Origin: Spirosoma sp.
GTDB taxonomy: Bacteria > Bacteroidota > Bacteroidia > Cytophagales > Spirosomataceae
Assembly: GCF_026391055.1 (NCBI RefSeq)
Contig: NZ_JAPLET010000002.1
Coordinates: 1-32,878, forward strand
DNA: 32,878 bases
Direction: 5' to 3'
The notes beneath the pieces were generated by a model. That model saw only the letters and a program-made list of their open reading frames with translations, was not told where the DNA came from and did not search any database. Numbering within the stretch: the stretch's first letter is position 1; the number at the start of each line of letters is the position of its first letter. A program made the translations under genes and the position numbers. Shown piece by piece: positions 23,759-31,428 of this stretch.

Positions 23759-25759
23759 ATGGAACCGATGCCTATTGCCGAGAGCACGGTGGAGCCTAAA
23801 CCCAATGAATACACCCGCTTAGAGGCTACACAACTACAGGAATTTGAGCGATTAGAAACGCAACAATACCAGCTAGTGCTGCCCGAACAATATGAGCAGT
23901 TGAGGGGGTACTTGGCCAACGATGGTTTACTGTCTGATGAGGAGATTACCCGTTGCCTGTATAACGAGACGCTTAAAAAAGCGGATTTAGCTAAACTAAT
24001 CGAAGACCGTACCCAAACAGCACCTGAAACCGATCGTGCTAAACTTACTAACTACCTGTGGGAAATCCATGAAACGGTAAAGGGTTTGCCTCTTTCGTTC
24101 ATCGATCCAAAAGAGACGTACCGTATAGAGGTGGTAGATACGCCCGGCAGACTATTCCAAACTGAAACCCGTAGTGACAACGTAGAGGTAAGCGATCTGA
24201 ACCCATCACAACTGAGAAGCCAGGTAAGTCCAGTGACTTTACACTTGGATATCAATGGGGGTTTCCTGGCCAATTTCCTGCACAATGCTCAGCTTAACCA
24301 TGAGCAGATGAGCCGATTTATAACCGATCTGGAACGTCAACATAAAGAACTGAAAGGCCAGCTCCAGAGCAATGACCTTCTTCAGCCAATACAGGAAGCT
24401 GTTTCTGAAAAAATCAGACCTGTTGAGACCCCATCATACCAGTTACTCCAGGAATCAGGCCCCTCTTTAACTGCCTGGCAACGGTTGCGACAGTCCGTAA
24501 GTGACTGGATTGCGCCAGTAAAAACAAGGCCTGACAACCGGGAACCTTATGAAATAGCACGTCAACCGGATTCTTCACCAAAACCGTCTCAGGTGGGGGA
24601 ACGACTGAGAACTGTCGACAAGACAGATGCTCAAGTCTCCCAACTTATAAACGCCCAGACCTCCCAAGGTCATAACAGCCCAGTTGCAGTAGTGCCAGTC
24701 ATGACCGAGGGGCATCTGTCTGTTGAAAGCCAATCGGTTAATACGGCGATGGAACGTATGCCAGCGCCCGATGGAGCAACCACAACTGCCGGCATATCTC
24801 TACAATCGACTACCCAATCAATCGTAAATAATCAGACTCAAGTTATATCCATGAACGAGACAAACACACCGGGCGTAGAAGTACCCGTAATGGGTCGACC
24901 AACTCGCTACCAGTGGGCGGAAGTTGCCACTCAATTCGAGAAGGTTGGGGTGACCCGGCAGGATTTAGAAAAAGCAGGTCACCTGGATGATTTGCTCAAC
25001 GGCCGAAAGACCGGTTTGATGAAGCTGACGCAGGCGGGTGAGGAAGGTAAACCCTTTCAAATATCCGGGAAACTGTACATCGTCAATACGCCAGACAATG
25101 GGCCAATTGTCGGAATACAGCCGGAGCGTAAGCAATTGCTGTTACCCAAAGAATTTCTCGGCTATGAGCTGACAGCCCGTGACAAGCAAAATCTAGAAAA
25201 AAACGGGGAGATGGGAAAGCGGGTGGACCTGACCGACAAAATGACTGGCAAGCCGTTCGTGGGATACATTGGGGTTGATAAAGATACGAAAAGCCTGACT
25301 GTCCTCCGGGCTGAGCGCCTACACATCCCGCAGACGATCAAAGGGGTAACACTGACTAAACCGCAGCAAAAAAACTTAGAGCAGGGGCGGGCCATCAAGC
25401 TGGAAGGAATGACTGGTAACAACGGTCAAACCTTCAACGCTTATGTGCAGGTTTCGGCCGCAAAACGCTCGCTCACATTCGCTAAAATCCCAGATAATGC
25501 GGTCAAACAAACGGTCGATCAGAAGACAGCCCAAGACTTGACTAAACCCGTACACCAACTCAAAAGAGATGGTGCTGGCGGGAAGAAAACGATTCAGCCA
25601 AAGTCGGAGCGCCGACCGGAAGAAGTAAAGCAGGCAGCCGCACAACGGGCCGAAGTACCCAAACCAGCCAAACAGAAAAAGCACGACGCGCCGAAGCCAG
25701 TAGGGGAGGAGACTAAACCCAAGACAGCAAAAAAACAGAAAGGTCCCAAAGTAGGGTAA
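23759..25759 (+). CDS. DUF3945/DUF4099-type mobile-element protein, paralogue 1
   Basis: The protein has 666 residues. The N-terminal 380 are variable and Gln-rich. From about 386 comes the DUF4099-like block WAEVATQFEKVGVTRQDLEK, then LDDLLNGRKTGLMKL. The DUF3945-type repeat section includes PFVGYIGVDKDTKSLTVLRA (about 502-521), IKGVTLTKPQQKNLEQGRAI and FNAYVQVSAAKRSLTF. A Lys/Pro-rich basic tail (about 600-666) probably binds nucleic acid. These proteins are common on Bacteroidetes conjugative elements; their function is not established. The gene heads a plus-strand set with a paralogue 17 bases downstream and a Toprim protein after that, so DNA processing after transfer is a fair guess. 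Confidence 0.87.
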   Translation: MEPMPIAESTVEPKPNEYTRLEATQLQEFERLETQQYQLVLPEQYEQLRGYLANDGLLSDEEITRCLYNETLKKADLAKLIEDRTQTAPETDRAKLTNYLWEIHETVKGLPLSFIDPKETYRIEVVDTPGRLFQTETRSDNVEVSDLNPSQLRSQVSPVTLHLDINGGFLANFLHNAQLNHEQMSRFITDLERQHKELKGQLQSNDLLQPIQEAVSEKIRPVETPSYQLLQESGPSLTAWQRLRQSVSDWIAPVKTRPDNREPYEIARQPDSSPKPSQVGERLRTVDKTDAQVSQLINAQTSQGHNSPVAVVPVMTEGHLSVESQSVNTAMERMPAPDGATTTAGISLQSTTQSIVNNQTQVISMNETNTPGVEVPVMGRPTRYQWAEVATQFEKVGVTRQDLEKAGHLDDLLNGRKTGLMKLTQAGEEGKPFQISGKLYIVNTPDNGPIVGIQPERKQLLLPKEFLGYELTARDKQNLEKNGEMGKRVDLTDKMTGKPFVGYIGVDKDTKSLTVLRAERLHIPQTIKGVTLTKPQQKNLEQGRAIKLEGMTGNNGQTFNAYVQVSAAKRSLTFAKIPDNAVKQTVDQKTAQDLTKPVHQLKRDGAGGKKTIQPKSERRPEEVKQAAAQRAEVPKPAKQKKHDAPKPVGEETKPKTAKKQKGPKVG

Positions 25760-25776
25760 ACTAACAATGTAGTTGT

Positions 25777-27192
25777 ATGCAGATTAGCCCGATAGCGACC
25801 ACACATGGATGGGGTTCAATAGCACAGCAGATGCTTGATTTGGTAGGGGAGGCCTTTATTAAAGAAATTCGGCAGCAACTTTCGAGTGACGAACCTGTGG
25901 AGGGGTCAATCCAGTATGTGTCTGAGATAGATTCAACTACTCAACCAGCTTCTATCGAACTGAAATTTGAGAATACGTCTCATACGCAGCATTTGTACCA
26001 CCGTTTAGCAAATGATCGCCAGCTAGACGTGTACTATACTCTCTCCTCATCAGTTCGGTCTACGATAAACCAATCCAAACCTTATGACACACAAAAGGAA
26101 CAGGGTATTGACATATACATTTTCAATGACCAATCGGCGGTCGAACTGATTGACGAGAGGTACCGTCGAGATGAACCGCTTTTTTTCCCAGCACTGAGGG
26201 CCATAAGCTGGCAAAAGCCTGTACTCTTGGTTGGTGACCACAACTACCCTACAGAGATGAATCTGTATCGGTTAGGTTATCGGGAAGCTATAAAAACGCC
26301 TGAAACCATACTCTACAGGCATTACGACCCGAATATGCCACTAGTTGGCTATGGCTATGCGGACCGTCAATTTCATCTTACGGTTTTCAATAAAGGGCAA
26401 TCTCCCTGGGTCGTTTCTATCCCCGATAACTCATCGGGAACAGGTCAGCTAGTGGATCTGCGACTGTCAAGCCCTGTTTCAAGCGAGTCGATGGTTGGGT
26501 TACCTCTAGGAGAGAAGCCAGTAGTAAATCGTCAATTCCAACCAGTAGTGGGAGAGACTCGATACCCAGATTCACTGCTCAAGCAGGCTACTCGTCAGTT
26601 TGTTGTCGAGCTGACTGTGGAGAACGCAAAGCGATTGCTTAATGGGCAAAAAACGGATGTCGTCAAAACAGGAGATGGCAGCATTGGAAAGCTGTATGTA
26701 CTGAATACGCCAGAGAACGGCCCGCAACTTGTGCTTCAGGACGTTCAGCAGAAATTGACACTCAAAGAAAGTTATCTGGGGCATACCTTCTCCGATAAGG
26801 ATAAAGCAAACCTCCATAAGTATGGGGATATGGGCCGGGTTGCCGAACTAGTCGACAAGCAGAGCGGCCAAAAGTTCACTGGATTCATAGGTGTAGATAA
26901 AGACACTAAGACACTGACCGTACTTCGCGCGGATGTGATCCGACCTAAAATCGAGCGGATGTCTCATTTGAAAGGAGTAACGCTCAATGGCTTGCAAAAA
27001 CAGCGGATGATCGAAGGGAAGGCCGTTCGGCTTGATAACATGACGAGTAAAGCCGGCACAGCTTTTTCGGCCTACGTGCGTGTATCAGCGGCAAGCCGAG
27101 GCCTGCGTTTCGACCACATCCCAAATGGTACACCCGAAAAAAACGGTTCGAACACCGCGCCTGACACCAGCGGAAAACAAAATACGGATTAG
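25777..27192 (+). CDS. DUF3945-like protein, paralogue 2
   Basis: The protein has 471 residues. The C-terminal 200 match the upstream gene block for block: LLNGQKTDVVKTGDG, GKLYVLNTPENGPQLVLQD, KFTGFIGVDKDTKTLTVLRA, LKGVTLNGLQKQRMIEGKAV, FSAYVRVSAASRGLRFDHIP. The DUF4099-like block is mostly lost. The N-terminal 250 residues (HGWGSIAQQMLDLVGEAFIK, IKTPETILYRHYDPNMPLVG) are unrelated to paralogue 1 and unrecognised, so the DUF3945 module is joined to a different partner here. ATG 25777 starts 17 bases after the upstream stop. It lacks the basic tail of paralogue 1. Function is unknown, presumably acting alongside paralogue 1. Confidence 0.85.
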   Translation: MQISPIATTHGWGSIAQQMLDLVGEAFIKEIRQQLSSDEPVEGSIQYVSEIDSTTQPASIELKFENTSHTQHLYHRLANDRQLDVYYTLSSSVRSTINQSKPYDTQKEQGIDIYIFNDQSAVELIDERYRRDEPLFFPALRAISWQKPVLLVGDHNYPTEMNLYRLGYREAIKTPETILYRHYDPNMPLVGYGYADRQFHLTVFNKGQSPWVVSIPDNSSGTGQLVDLRLSSPVSSESMVGLPLGEKPVVNRQFQPVVGETRYPDSLLKQATRQFVVELTVENAKRLLNGQKTDVVKTGDGSIGKLYVLNTPENGPQLVLQDVQQKLTLKESYLGHTFSDKDKANLHKYGDMGRVAELVDKQSGQKFTGFIGVDKDTKTLTVLRADVIRPKIERMSHLKGVTLNGLQKQRMIEGKAVRLDNMTSKAGTAFSAYVRVSAASRGLRFDHIPNGTPEKNGSNTAPDTSGKQNTD

Positions 27193-27285
27193 AGCAAAAC
27201 AGCAAATCCGTATTGAGCCCGACGGGCGTTTACAGCAAACCCCCAAGCTGCTTCTCTCAACGTTTTAATTAACTGAAATACATTT

Positions 27286-28653
27286 ATGCTAACCACTAAG
27301 CCGCAGTTATCCGACTATAAGCAGCAGATTGACCTGGTGCAGTTCCTGGAGACAGAGGGTTTCTCGAAGGATCGGCGAAAATCGACCCGGCGTTGGCCAG
27401 TACTCGAAAACGCCGAGGGTCGAAAGCTCATCATCGGCAACAATCAAAAAACAAACGAATATTTTTATTACAACCCTGAGGATAGCCGTGACCGGGGGAC
27501 GATTGTTGATTATGTGATTGACAAGCTCCATATCGACACGGCAACGCGGGAAGGCTGGCAGCAGCTTCATGAATTTATAGGTCGATACACCGGTGATTTG
27601 TCACACCTAGATAAAAGCCGTTCTACCGATATGGTTGAGAGTCAAACGCCTGCTGACACGAGCCGGAGTAAGGCGATGTCCCATTACTTCAGACTTGATC
27701 CACTAACCAATACGGATTATCTCATGGACAGGCGAGGCTTAACGGTCGACACACTTGGCCACAGGGCATTTATCGGCAAAATCTTCAATAAGACGTTTGT
27801 AAGCAAGAAAACTGGTGAAACGGTCATCAATACAGTGTTTCCGATGGAGAGTGAACAGGGCATTACGGCCATTTTGCTGAAAAACGACAGTCCAACGGGT
27901 TTAGTGAATGGCCATACATGGGGCGAGCGCCTGGAGAGTATCTGGGTGTCGAACCTGCCGAAAGGTCATCAGCCTAAAGAAATGTTGATTTGTGAAAGTC
28001 CGATTGACGCCTTATCGTATCACCAGCTTCACCCACCGAAGGAGCCCTATGATCGAGTCTATGTTGCCACAGGTGGGCAGCCTTCTTCACTTCAGCCCCT
28101 AACAGTACAACGGCTGATAGACCGGGTCAAACCGGAACAGGTTATTCTAGGCCACGACAATGATAACAGCGGTATTCGGTTCAATATTGGTTGGGTCGGC
28201 CGACTTCAAGTTCCAGGCCAATCTATTGAGCAGGCGAATCACCAGTTAAGTATCAGTCACAATAAGAACAGTAATACCCTGTCTATTGACGTATATGGGT
28301 TACCGGATGACGTTGCAAGACGGAAGCCGCACCTGGAATCGCTTCAGGACAAGATATTGACAAACCTAAATAAAGGGTACACACCCGATATGAATAGAGC
28401 AAGCGCGGATGCCATTATGCATCAGGGAAACCATAGTTTGCTGACCATTCACCTACCTAATCATCGCCCAATGCTGACCCGTATTGAAAAACTGGCCATC
28501 GAATGGCGGGGTCTAACCGACAAACTGGTTGTCAAACGCCCCTTTGCTAAGGATTGGAACGAAGAGCTTCAAACGCAAAAAGCAAATGTCGAGAGGTCTC
28601 AACCCACTTTGAGGAACACACCTTCTAAAGCTACACCACAAAAATTAATGTAA
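27286..28653 (+). CDS. Toprim-domain (primase-like) protein
   Basis: The protein has 455 residues. The N-terminal part (about 1-110) resembles the DUF3991 region of Bacteroidetes mobile-element primases (IDLVQFLETEGFSKDRRKST, WPVLENAEGRKLII, FYYNPEDSRDRGTIVDYVID). The Toprim core has LICESPIDALSYHQL with the catalytic Glu near 237 and VILGHDNDNSG with an acidic Asp pair near 290-292. DnaG-type zinc-binding cysteines are not seen. It may prime the complementary strand after transfer or act as another Toprim nuclease. A Ser/Thr/Pro-rich short tail follows. It stands 93 bases after the DUF3945 gene, likely in the same operon. Confidence 0.87.
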   Translation: MLTTKPQLSDYKQQIDLVQFLETEGFSKDRRKSTRRWPVLENAEGRKLIIGNNQKTNEYFYYNPEDSRDRGTIVDYVIDKLHIDTATREGWQQLHEFIGRYTGDLSHLDKSRSTDMVESQTPADTSRSKAMSHYFRLDPLTNTDYLMDRRGLTVDTLGHRAFIGKIFNKTFVSKKTGETVINTVFPMESEQGITAILLKNDSPTGLVNGHTWGERLESIWVSNLPKGHQPKEMLICESPIDALSYHQLHPPKEPYDRVYVATGGQPSSLQPLTVQRLIDRVKPEQVILGHDNDNSGIRFNIGWVGRLQVPGQSIEQANHQLSISHNKNSNTLSIDVYGLPDDVARRKPHLESLQDKILTNLNKGYTPDMNRASADAIMHQGNHSLLTIHLPNHRPMLTRIEKLAIEWRGLTDKLVVKRPFAKDWNEELQTQKANVERSQPTLRNTPSKATPQKLM

Positions 28654-28712
28654 TTACTTGATAACCAAATTAACAGCCATTGACTTGATGCCAATGCTTG
28701 ACTGAATAAAAC

Positions 28713-28916
28713 ATGGATGCTGAGCAACAAATGGACATGCAGAGTGGGTACGTTGAGCACGAACAGTATGAGCGATTAGTAAGTGACCTCATTGACCGCA
28801 TCAACGTTGCTTCGGAGGAAGTGAGCCTATCTAAGCTTGACAAACTGACCATTAGCTTTGGCCTAAAGCTTTTACGATTTGAGCTGGCAAAGGAGGCTGA
28901 TTTAATGCAAGAATAA
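28713..28916 (+). CDS. Small acidic helical protein of unknown function
   Basis: The frame gives 67 residues, starting MDAEQQMDMQSGYVEHEQYE and ending FELAKEADLMQE. It is Glu/Asp/Leu-rich and predicted all-helical (LVSDLIDRINVASEEVSLSK, LDKLTISFGLKLLRF), with no membrane segment. It lies 60 bases after the Toprim gene in the same direction. No family is recognised; it could be a partner or immunity-type small protein. Composition and operon position support a real gene. The ATG at 28713 is preferred, with internal Met 8 and 10 as alternatives. Confidence 0.65.
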   Translation: MDAEQQMDMQSGYVEHEQYERLVSDLIDRINVASEEVSLSKLDKLTISFGLKLLRFELAKEADLMQE

Positions 28917-29027
28917 CCCTTAAACGAACGGCGAACGAAAGGGAGCGGAGGGTTGACTTATATTGCTGTTTAACAGGTAGATAGCCTTGTATTATGCCTA
29001 TTTAGCTGTATCTTTATAGTGTTCCTA

Positions 29028-29063
29028 TTGCGCGGCACCGACGTGTTACTTCGGGCAAAGACA
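29028..29063 (+). promoter_or_regulatory. Repeated structured leader, copy A
   Basis: CGGCACCG (29033-29040), GTGTTA (29043-29048), CGGGCA (29052-29057), then ATG at 29064. The flanks TTGCGCG and CGGGCAA pair with one mismatch to make a stem. The same three blocks, in the same order and spacing, precede two other genes (copies B and C). Role unknown: RNA leader, promoter-like hairpin or recombination site. Confidence 0.65.
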
Positions 29064-29732
29064 ATGCAAGCGTTAGCGAATGCCTATGTTGCCGGGTCGC
29101 CGGTTGGTCCCTTTCAGATTGTTGATACTGAAACGGGTGAAGTTGTAGACAAATACCTGTACATTCCAGGTAATCCCAAACAGTACCGATTCGACGCCAA
29201 AGAGGGCAAGTTCTCCATCCATTATGATGAGAACAATATCGAAAAGCTAAGTTCATCGCTATCGTTTCAGCCCATCGCCTGGCGTATCTTTTCGGATGAC
29301 ATTTTGGGTCAGGGGCTGAAAATATGGGCTGAATTATTTTTCATTGACGAGGCCGATTGCGTTTCGGAAATTTTGTTTCACGGTTACAGTGTGGCTAACC
29401 TGGAGCGACTTATAACCCCCTTGGTCTATAACCGTATCAAACTCAATGAAGTGGTGCTGACGGTGAATGCGGATAAGCGGGAGAATAACAAAATACAGCC
29501 CAAAGGCATATACTACATCGCGTCATTTACCTACAAACCCGCTGATAAAGCCATTACGCAGGAAATGACCGATTACGTGCAGACAGTTAGCCTGTACCGT
29601 CGTGAGACGCTCACCGAGACGGGGAAAACGCAGGTAGCTAAAAACGTATTCAACCCGTTTGTGGATCTGCTTCCCGAATCCGAGCCAAGCGAATTGCAGG
29701 AAGAAGCAACCGAACAGACTGCATTGGCCTGA
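29064..29732 (+). CDS. Protein of unknown function with repeated leader
   Basis: The protein has 222 residues from ATG 29064. A GTG at 29019 would add 15 codons that run through the leader motif, so ATG is preferred. It opens MQALANAYVAGSPVGPFQIV and has a beta-rich first half (DKYLYIPGNPKQYRFDAKEG), a central FQPIAWRIFSDDILGQG, then VVLTVNADKRENN and GIYYIASFTYKPADKAITQE. The tail is acidic (LLPESEPSELQEEATEQTA). No membrane segment or signal peptide. I recognise no family. It is the first of a run of unknown genes at the right end that lie in plus orientation and seem accessory. The protein-like composition and length make it a real gene. Confidence 0.78.
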   Translation: MQALANAYVAGSPVGPFQIVDTETGEVVDKYLYIPGNPKQYRFDAKEGKFSIHYDENNIEKLSSSLSFQPIAWRIFSDDILGQGLKIWAELFFIDEADCVSEILFHGYSVANLERLITPLVYNRIKLNEVVLTVNADKRENNKIQPKGIYYIASFTYKPADKAITQEMTDYVQTVSLYRRETLTETGKTQVAKNVFNPFVDLLPESEPSELQEEATEQTALA

Positions 29733-29784
29733 TGCGAATTGAGCTGGACAATAGGGTCCAGCTCTTCTTTACTTCTTATTGATT

Positions 29785-29821
29785 CTGTGCGGCTCCGTCA
29801 TGTTATAGCGGGCACTTACGA
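29785..29821 (+). promoter_or_regulatory. Repeated structured leader, copy B
   Basis: CGGCTCCG (29790-29797), ATGTTA (29800-29805), CGGGCA (29809-29814), then ATG at 29822. Spacing to the start is one base longer than in copies A and C. The leader read as protein has a stop here, so conservation is at the DNA or RNA level, not in a coding part. Confidence 0.65.
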
Positions 29822-30210
29822 ATGGCAACGAAACCCGTTCCCCCTCCTCAGCAACCTGTACCGGTATTTCTGATCGACGCTACTAATAAGCAGGTGCGTC
29901 CGGTTTCACATGATGGCTCATTAGAGCAGTTTTATAAGTGGATTGATTGTGACACCATAGATTATACGGCCCGCCAACCTGATGGAGACGGTATTTTCTG
30001 CAATGACCTTCTCCCTGATGATCCTTACCAAGTAGCTTTCAGGCTGCGTTCTACCGGACAGATTATTTTCGGTAATGAGTATGGACGGGTAGTAATGGGG
30101 AGGGTGATACGGTAACTCCCGACGCAACTCTAGTGGAGGTAACTGCCGAAATTGAGTTTTTAGGCCCAATAGCATACAAACCTGCGCCCATTTATGTGTT
30201 TTCATGGTAA
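29822..30210 (+). pseudogene. Frameshifted AFRLRxTG protein gene (paralogue of the next gene)
   Basis: The frame from ATG 29822 gives 97 residues (MATKPVPPPQQPVPVFLIDA ... QVAFRLRSTGQIIFGNEYG) and stops at 30115. Reading on from the GGGG run at 30097-30100 as if it had one more G restores an open frame to TAA 30208-30210: EGDTVTPDATLVEVTAEIEF, then LGPIAYKPAPIYVFSW. That gives about 129 residues and matches the next gene (DQVEFLGFISL after PPAFRLRTTGHIIYG; 137 residues). So the gene is broken by a one-base loss, or this is a sequencing error in a homopolymer, or a programmed shift. Function is unknown; the Pro-rich start and acidic middle (DGDGIFCNDLLPDD) suggest a small soluble protein. It follows leader copy B. 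Confidence 0.72.
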
Positions 30211-30213
30211 ATG

Positions 30214-30250
30214 ATCACGGCCGTCTTAGCAGAAAGACGGCCGTGATTTT
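30214..30250 (+). terminator. Strong intrinsic terminator
   Basis: ATCACGGCCGTCTT (30214-30227) pairs perfectly with AAGACGGCCGTGAT (30234-30247) around AGCAGA, followed by T. The 14-bp stem starts four bases after the restored stop of the frameshifted gene. This supports that gene really ending at 30210 and not at 30115. Confidence 0.85.
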
Positions 30251-30265
30251 AACTCCTTATCAAAG

Positions 30266-30679
30266 ATGACTGAGCTGTTAAAAATTGACCCCTATCTGGA
30301 AAAGGTGTACCCCGTTGAAGTAAATGATTCACTGGTCGACGTTTGTCGACAAATTGGGGCTCGTCGGCTTACAATTGCCGGACAACAATCAATCAGTACA
30401 AACGACTGTTCTGATGCTGCCTATTGCGATGATGAAGCGCTCTACACGGAACCACTACCGCCTGCCTTTCGCCTACGGACAACTGGCCACATTATATATG
30501 GGTGTGCCCTCTGGCATCGGGTAACGCAAGAGGGGAGGCTACAAGCATCGGCCTGGACTCAGTCGGACTTAACTGACCAAGTGGAATTTTTGGGATTTAT
30601 TTCTCTGACATCTGTAAAGGCAAATCGGTCTATGCTTGATGATGAAAGCTTGCCTTTAGATGAGCCTGATGAGGATTGA
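30266..30679 (+). CDS. AFRLRxTG protein of unknown function, intact paralogue
   Basis: The protein has 137 residues, starting MTELLKIDPYLEKVYPVEVN. The central PPAFRLRTTGHIIYG matches QVAFRLRSTGQIIFG of the upstream broken gene, and VEFLGFISL matches IEFLGPIAY. The tail is very acidic (MLDDESLPLDEPDED) and absent upstream. No membrane segment. No family recognised. It lies 16 bases after the strong terminator and lacks the repeated leader, so it probably depends on a start signal within the short gap or on readthrough. The intact frame and paralogy support a real gene. Confidence 0.75.
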   Translation: MTELLKIDPYLEKVYPVEVNDSLVDVCRQIGARRLTIAGQQSISTNDCSDAAYCDDEALYTEPLPPAFRLRTTGHIIYGCALWHRVTQEGRLQASAWTQSDLTDQVEFLGFISLTSVKANRSMLDDESLPLDEPDED

Positions 30680-30751
30680 CCAGCAAGTATAGGTTAGGGT
30701 TTATTTAATATGTATTTTATATTACAGTTATTAAAATTAATTTGAAATACA

Positions 30752-30759
30752 TATTTTTG
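30752..30759 (+). promoter_or_regulatory. Candidate -7 box (TATTTTTG)
   Basis: It matches TAnnTTTG and lies 27 bases before the ATG at 30786, in a 106-base AT-rich gap. A -33 box at proper distance is not clear. Confidence 0.4.
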
Positions 30760-30785
30760 AAAATCAGTTAGTCGTTTAACTCAAC

Positions 30786-31151
30786 ATGAAAAACATGAAA
30801 CCAGACGAAAAAACATTCCAGGCCTACCAGGTTGGCGACATAGTTCGGACAACTGAATCGTTTGGCCCTAATCCCGCAGGGAGTATAGGAATTGTATATG
30901 AAACGTATCCTGATAACGAGGTACCAGCGTCTCAAATAGTTAGCATCTTATTGACAAACGGGCACGACATTGGCAGCTTCAATCAAGCAGAGCAGACAGA
31001 GAGTCTAGCGTGGTTGGGTCAAATGAACATCGCTTATGCTTACAGCAGCCCCAATCAACTCATGGCTGATTACCGTGACTGCTATTTTAATCAGGCTTTT
31101 GCTGAAGCACGAGTTATTGCCGATCAGGTTGGTGTGAGCAGCTTGGCATAA
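30786..31151 (+). CDS. Small soluble protein of unknown function (SH3-like start)
   Basis: The protein has 121 residues. It opens MKNMKPDEKTFQAYQVGDIV, then RTTESFGPNPAGSIGIVYET; the VGD-V...G..G.V pattern looks like a small SH3/KOW-type barrel. The rest is helical (SNTPN-like loop, LMADYRDCYFNQAFAEARVI). No signal peptide or membrane segment. Met 1 and Met 4 are both possible starts. It has its own -7-like box and sits in the unknown-gene cluster. The barrel reading is a weak structural guess from pattern; no family name is claimed. Confidence 0.72.
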   Translation: MKNMKPDEKTFQAYQVGDIVRTTESFGPNPAGSIGIVYETYPDNEVPASQIVSILLTNGHDIGSFNQAEQTESLAWLGQMNIAYAYSSPNQLMADYRDCYFNQAFAEARVIADQVGVSSLA

Positions 31152-31196
31152 GCATAAAATAGGGGTTAGTGTACTGCAACCAGTTGAGTAAACCCA

Positions 31197-31376
31197 ATGG
31201 AGATTAGTCTAGCCGAGTTCATTAGTCGTCCTTATTTCTTAATCAATGATCAGCTTGCTAACCTGTACAGCTGGTTGATAAAAGGAGCTCATTTGCTTGC
31301 CTCCTATTCTGCTATTGGCGGATTAGCGATCGTATTTTTGTTGCTGGTCGGTTTACTGCGAGTGTGTCAAGAATAG
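31197..31376 (+). CDS. 59-residue single-pass membrane protein
   Basis: A short frame from ATG 31197 to TAG 31374-31376: MEISLAEFISRPYFLINDQL, ANLYSWLIKGAHLLASYS, then AIGGLAIVFLLLVGLLRVCQ and a final Glu. The amphipathic first half is followed by one clear membrane helix (about 38-55), suggesting a C-tail-anchored topology. Function unknown. It starts 46 bases after the preceding stop. A hairpin-like sequence begins exactly at its stop codon. The good hydrophobic profile makes it more likely real than chance. Toxin-like or holin-like small membrane peptides have this size, but nothing specific supports that. Confidence 0.55.
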   Translation: MEISLAEFISRPYFLINDQLANLYSWLIKGAHLLASYSAIGGLAIVFLLLVGLLRVCQE

Positions 31377-31398
31377 GACATCAATTGTTTAATTGTCC
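31376..31398 (+). terminator. Hairpin after the 59-residue gene
   Basis: GGAC and AATT (31376-31379, 31383-31386) can pair with AATT and GTCC (31391-31398) around GTTT, with a three-base bulge. There is no T-run, so it may be a processing or attenuation structure leading into leader copy C. Confidence 0.35.
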
Positions 31399-31428
31399 GG
31401 CTCCGGGATGTTACACCGGGCATGTCTA
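31393..31428 (+). promoter_or_regulatory. Repeated structured leader, copy C
   Basis: CGGCTCCG (31398-31405), ATGTTA (31408-31413), CGGGCA (31417-31422), then ATG at 31429, with the same 31-base distance from core to start as in copy A. TGTCCGG and CCGGGCA can form a seven-pair stem with one G-U pair, the best stem of the three copies. Confidence 0.65.

Noticed and set aside
25162..25806. Several 70-100 codon minus-strand frames
   Set aside because: They are antisense to DUF3945 paralogue 1, whose block structure is confirmed by its paralogue. Cys/Phe/Leu-rich translations are typical of antisense shadows.
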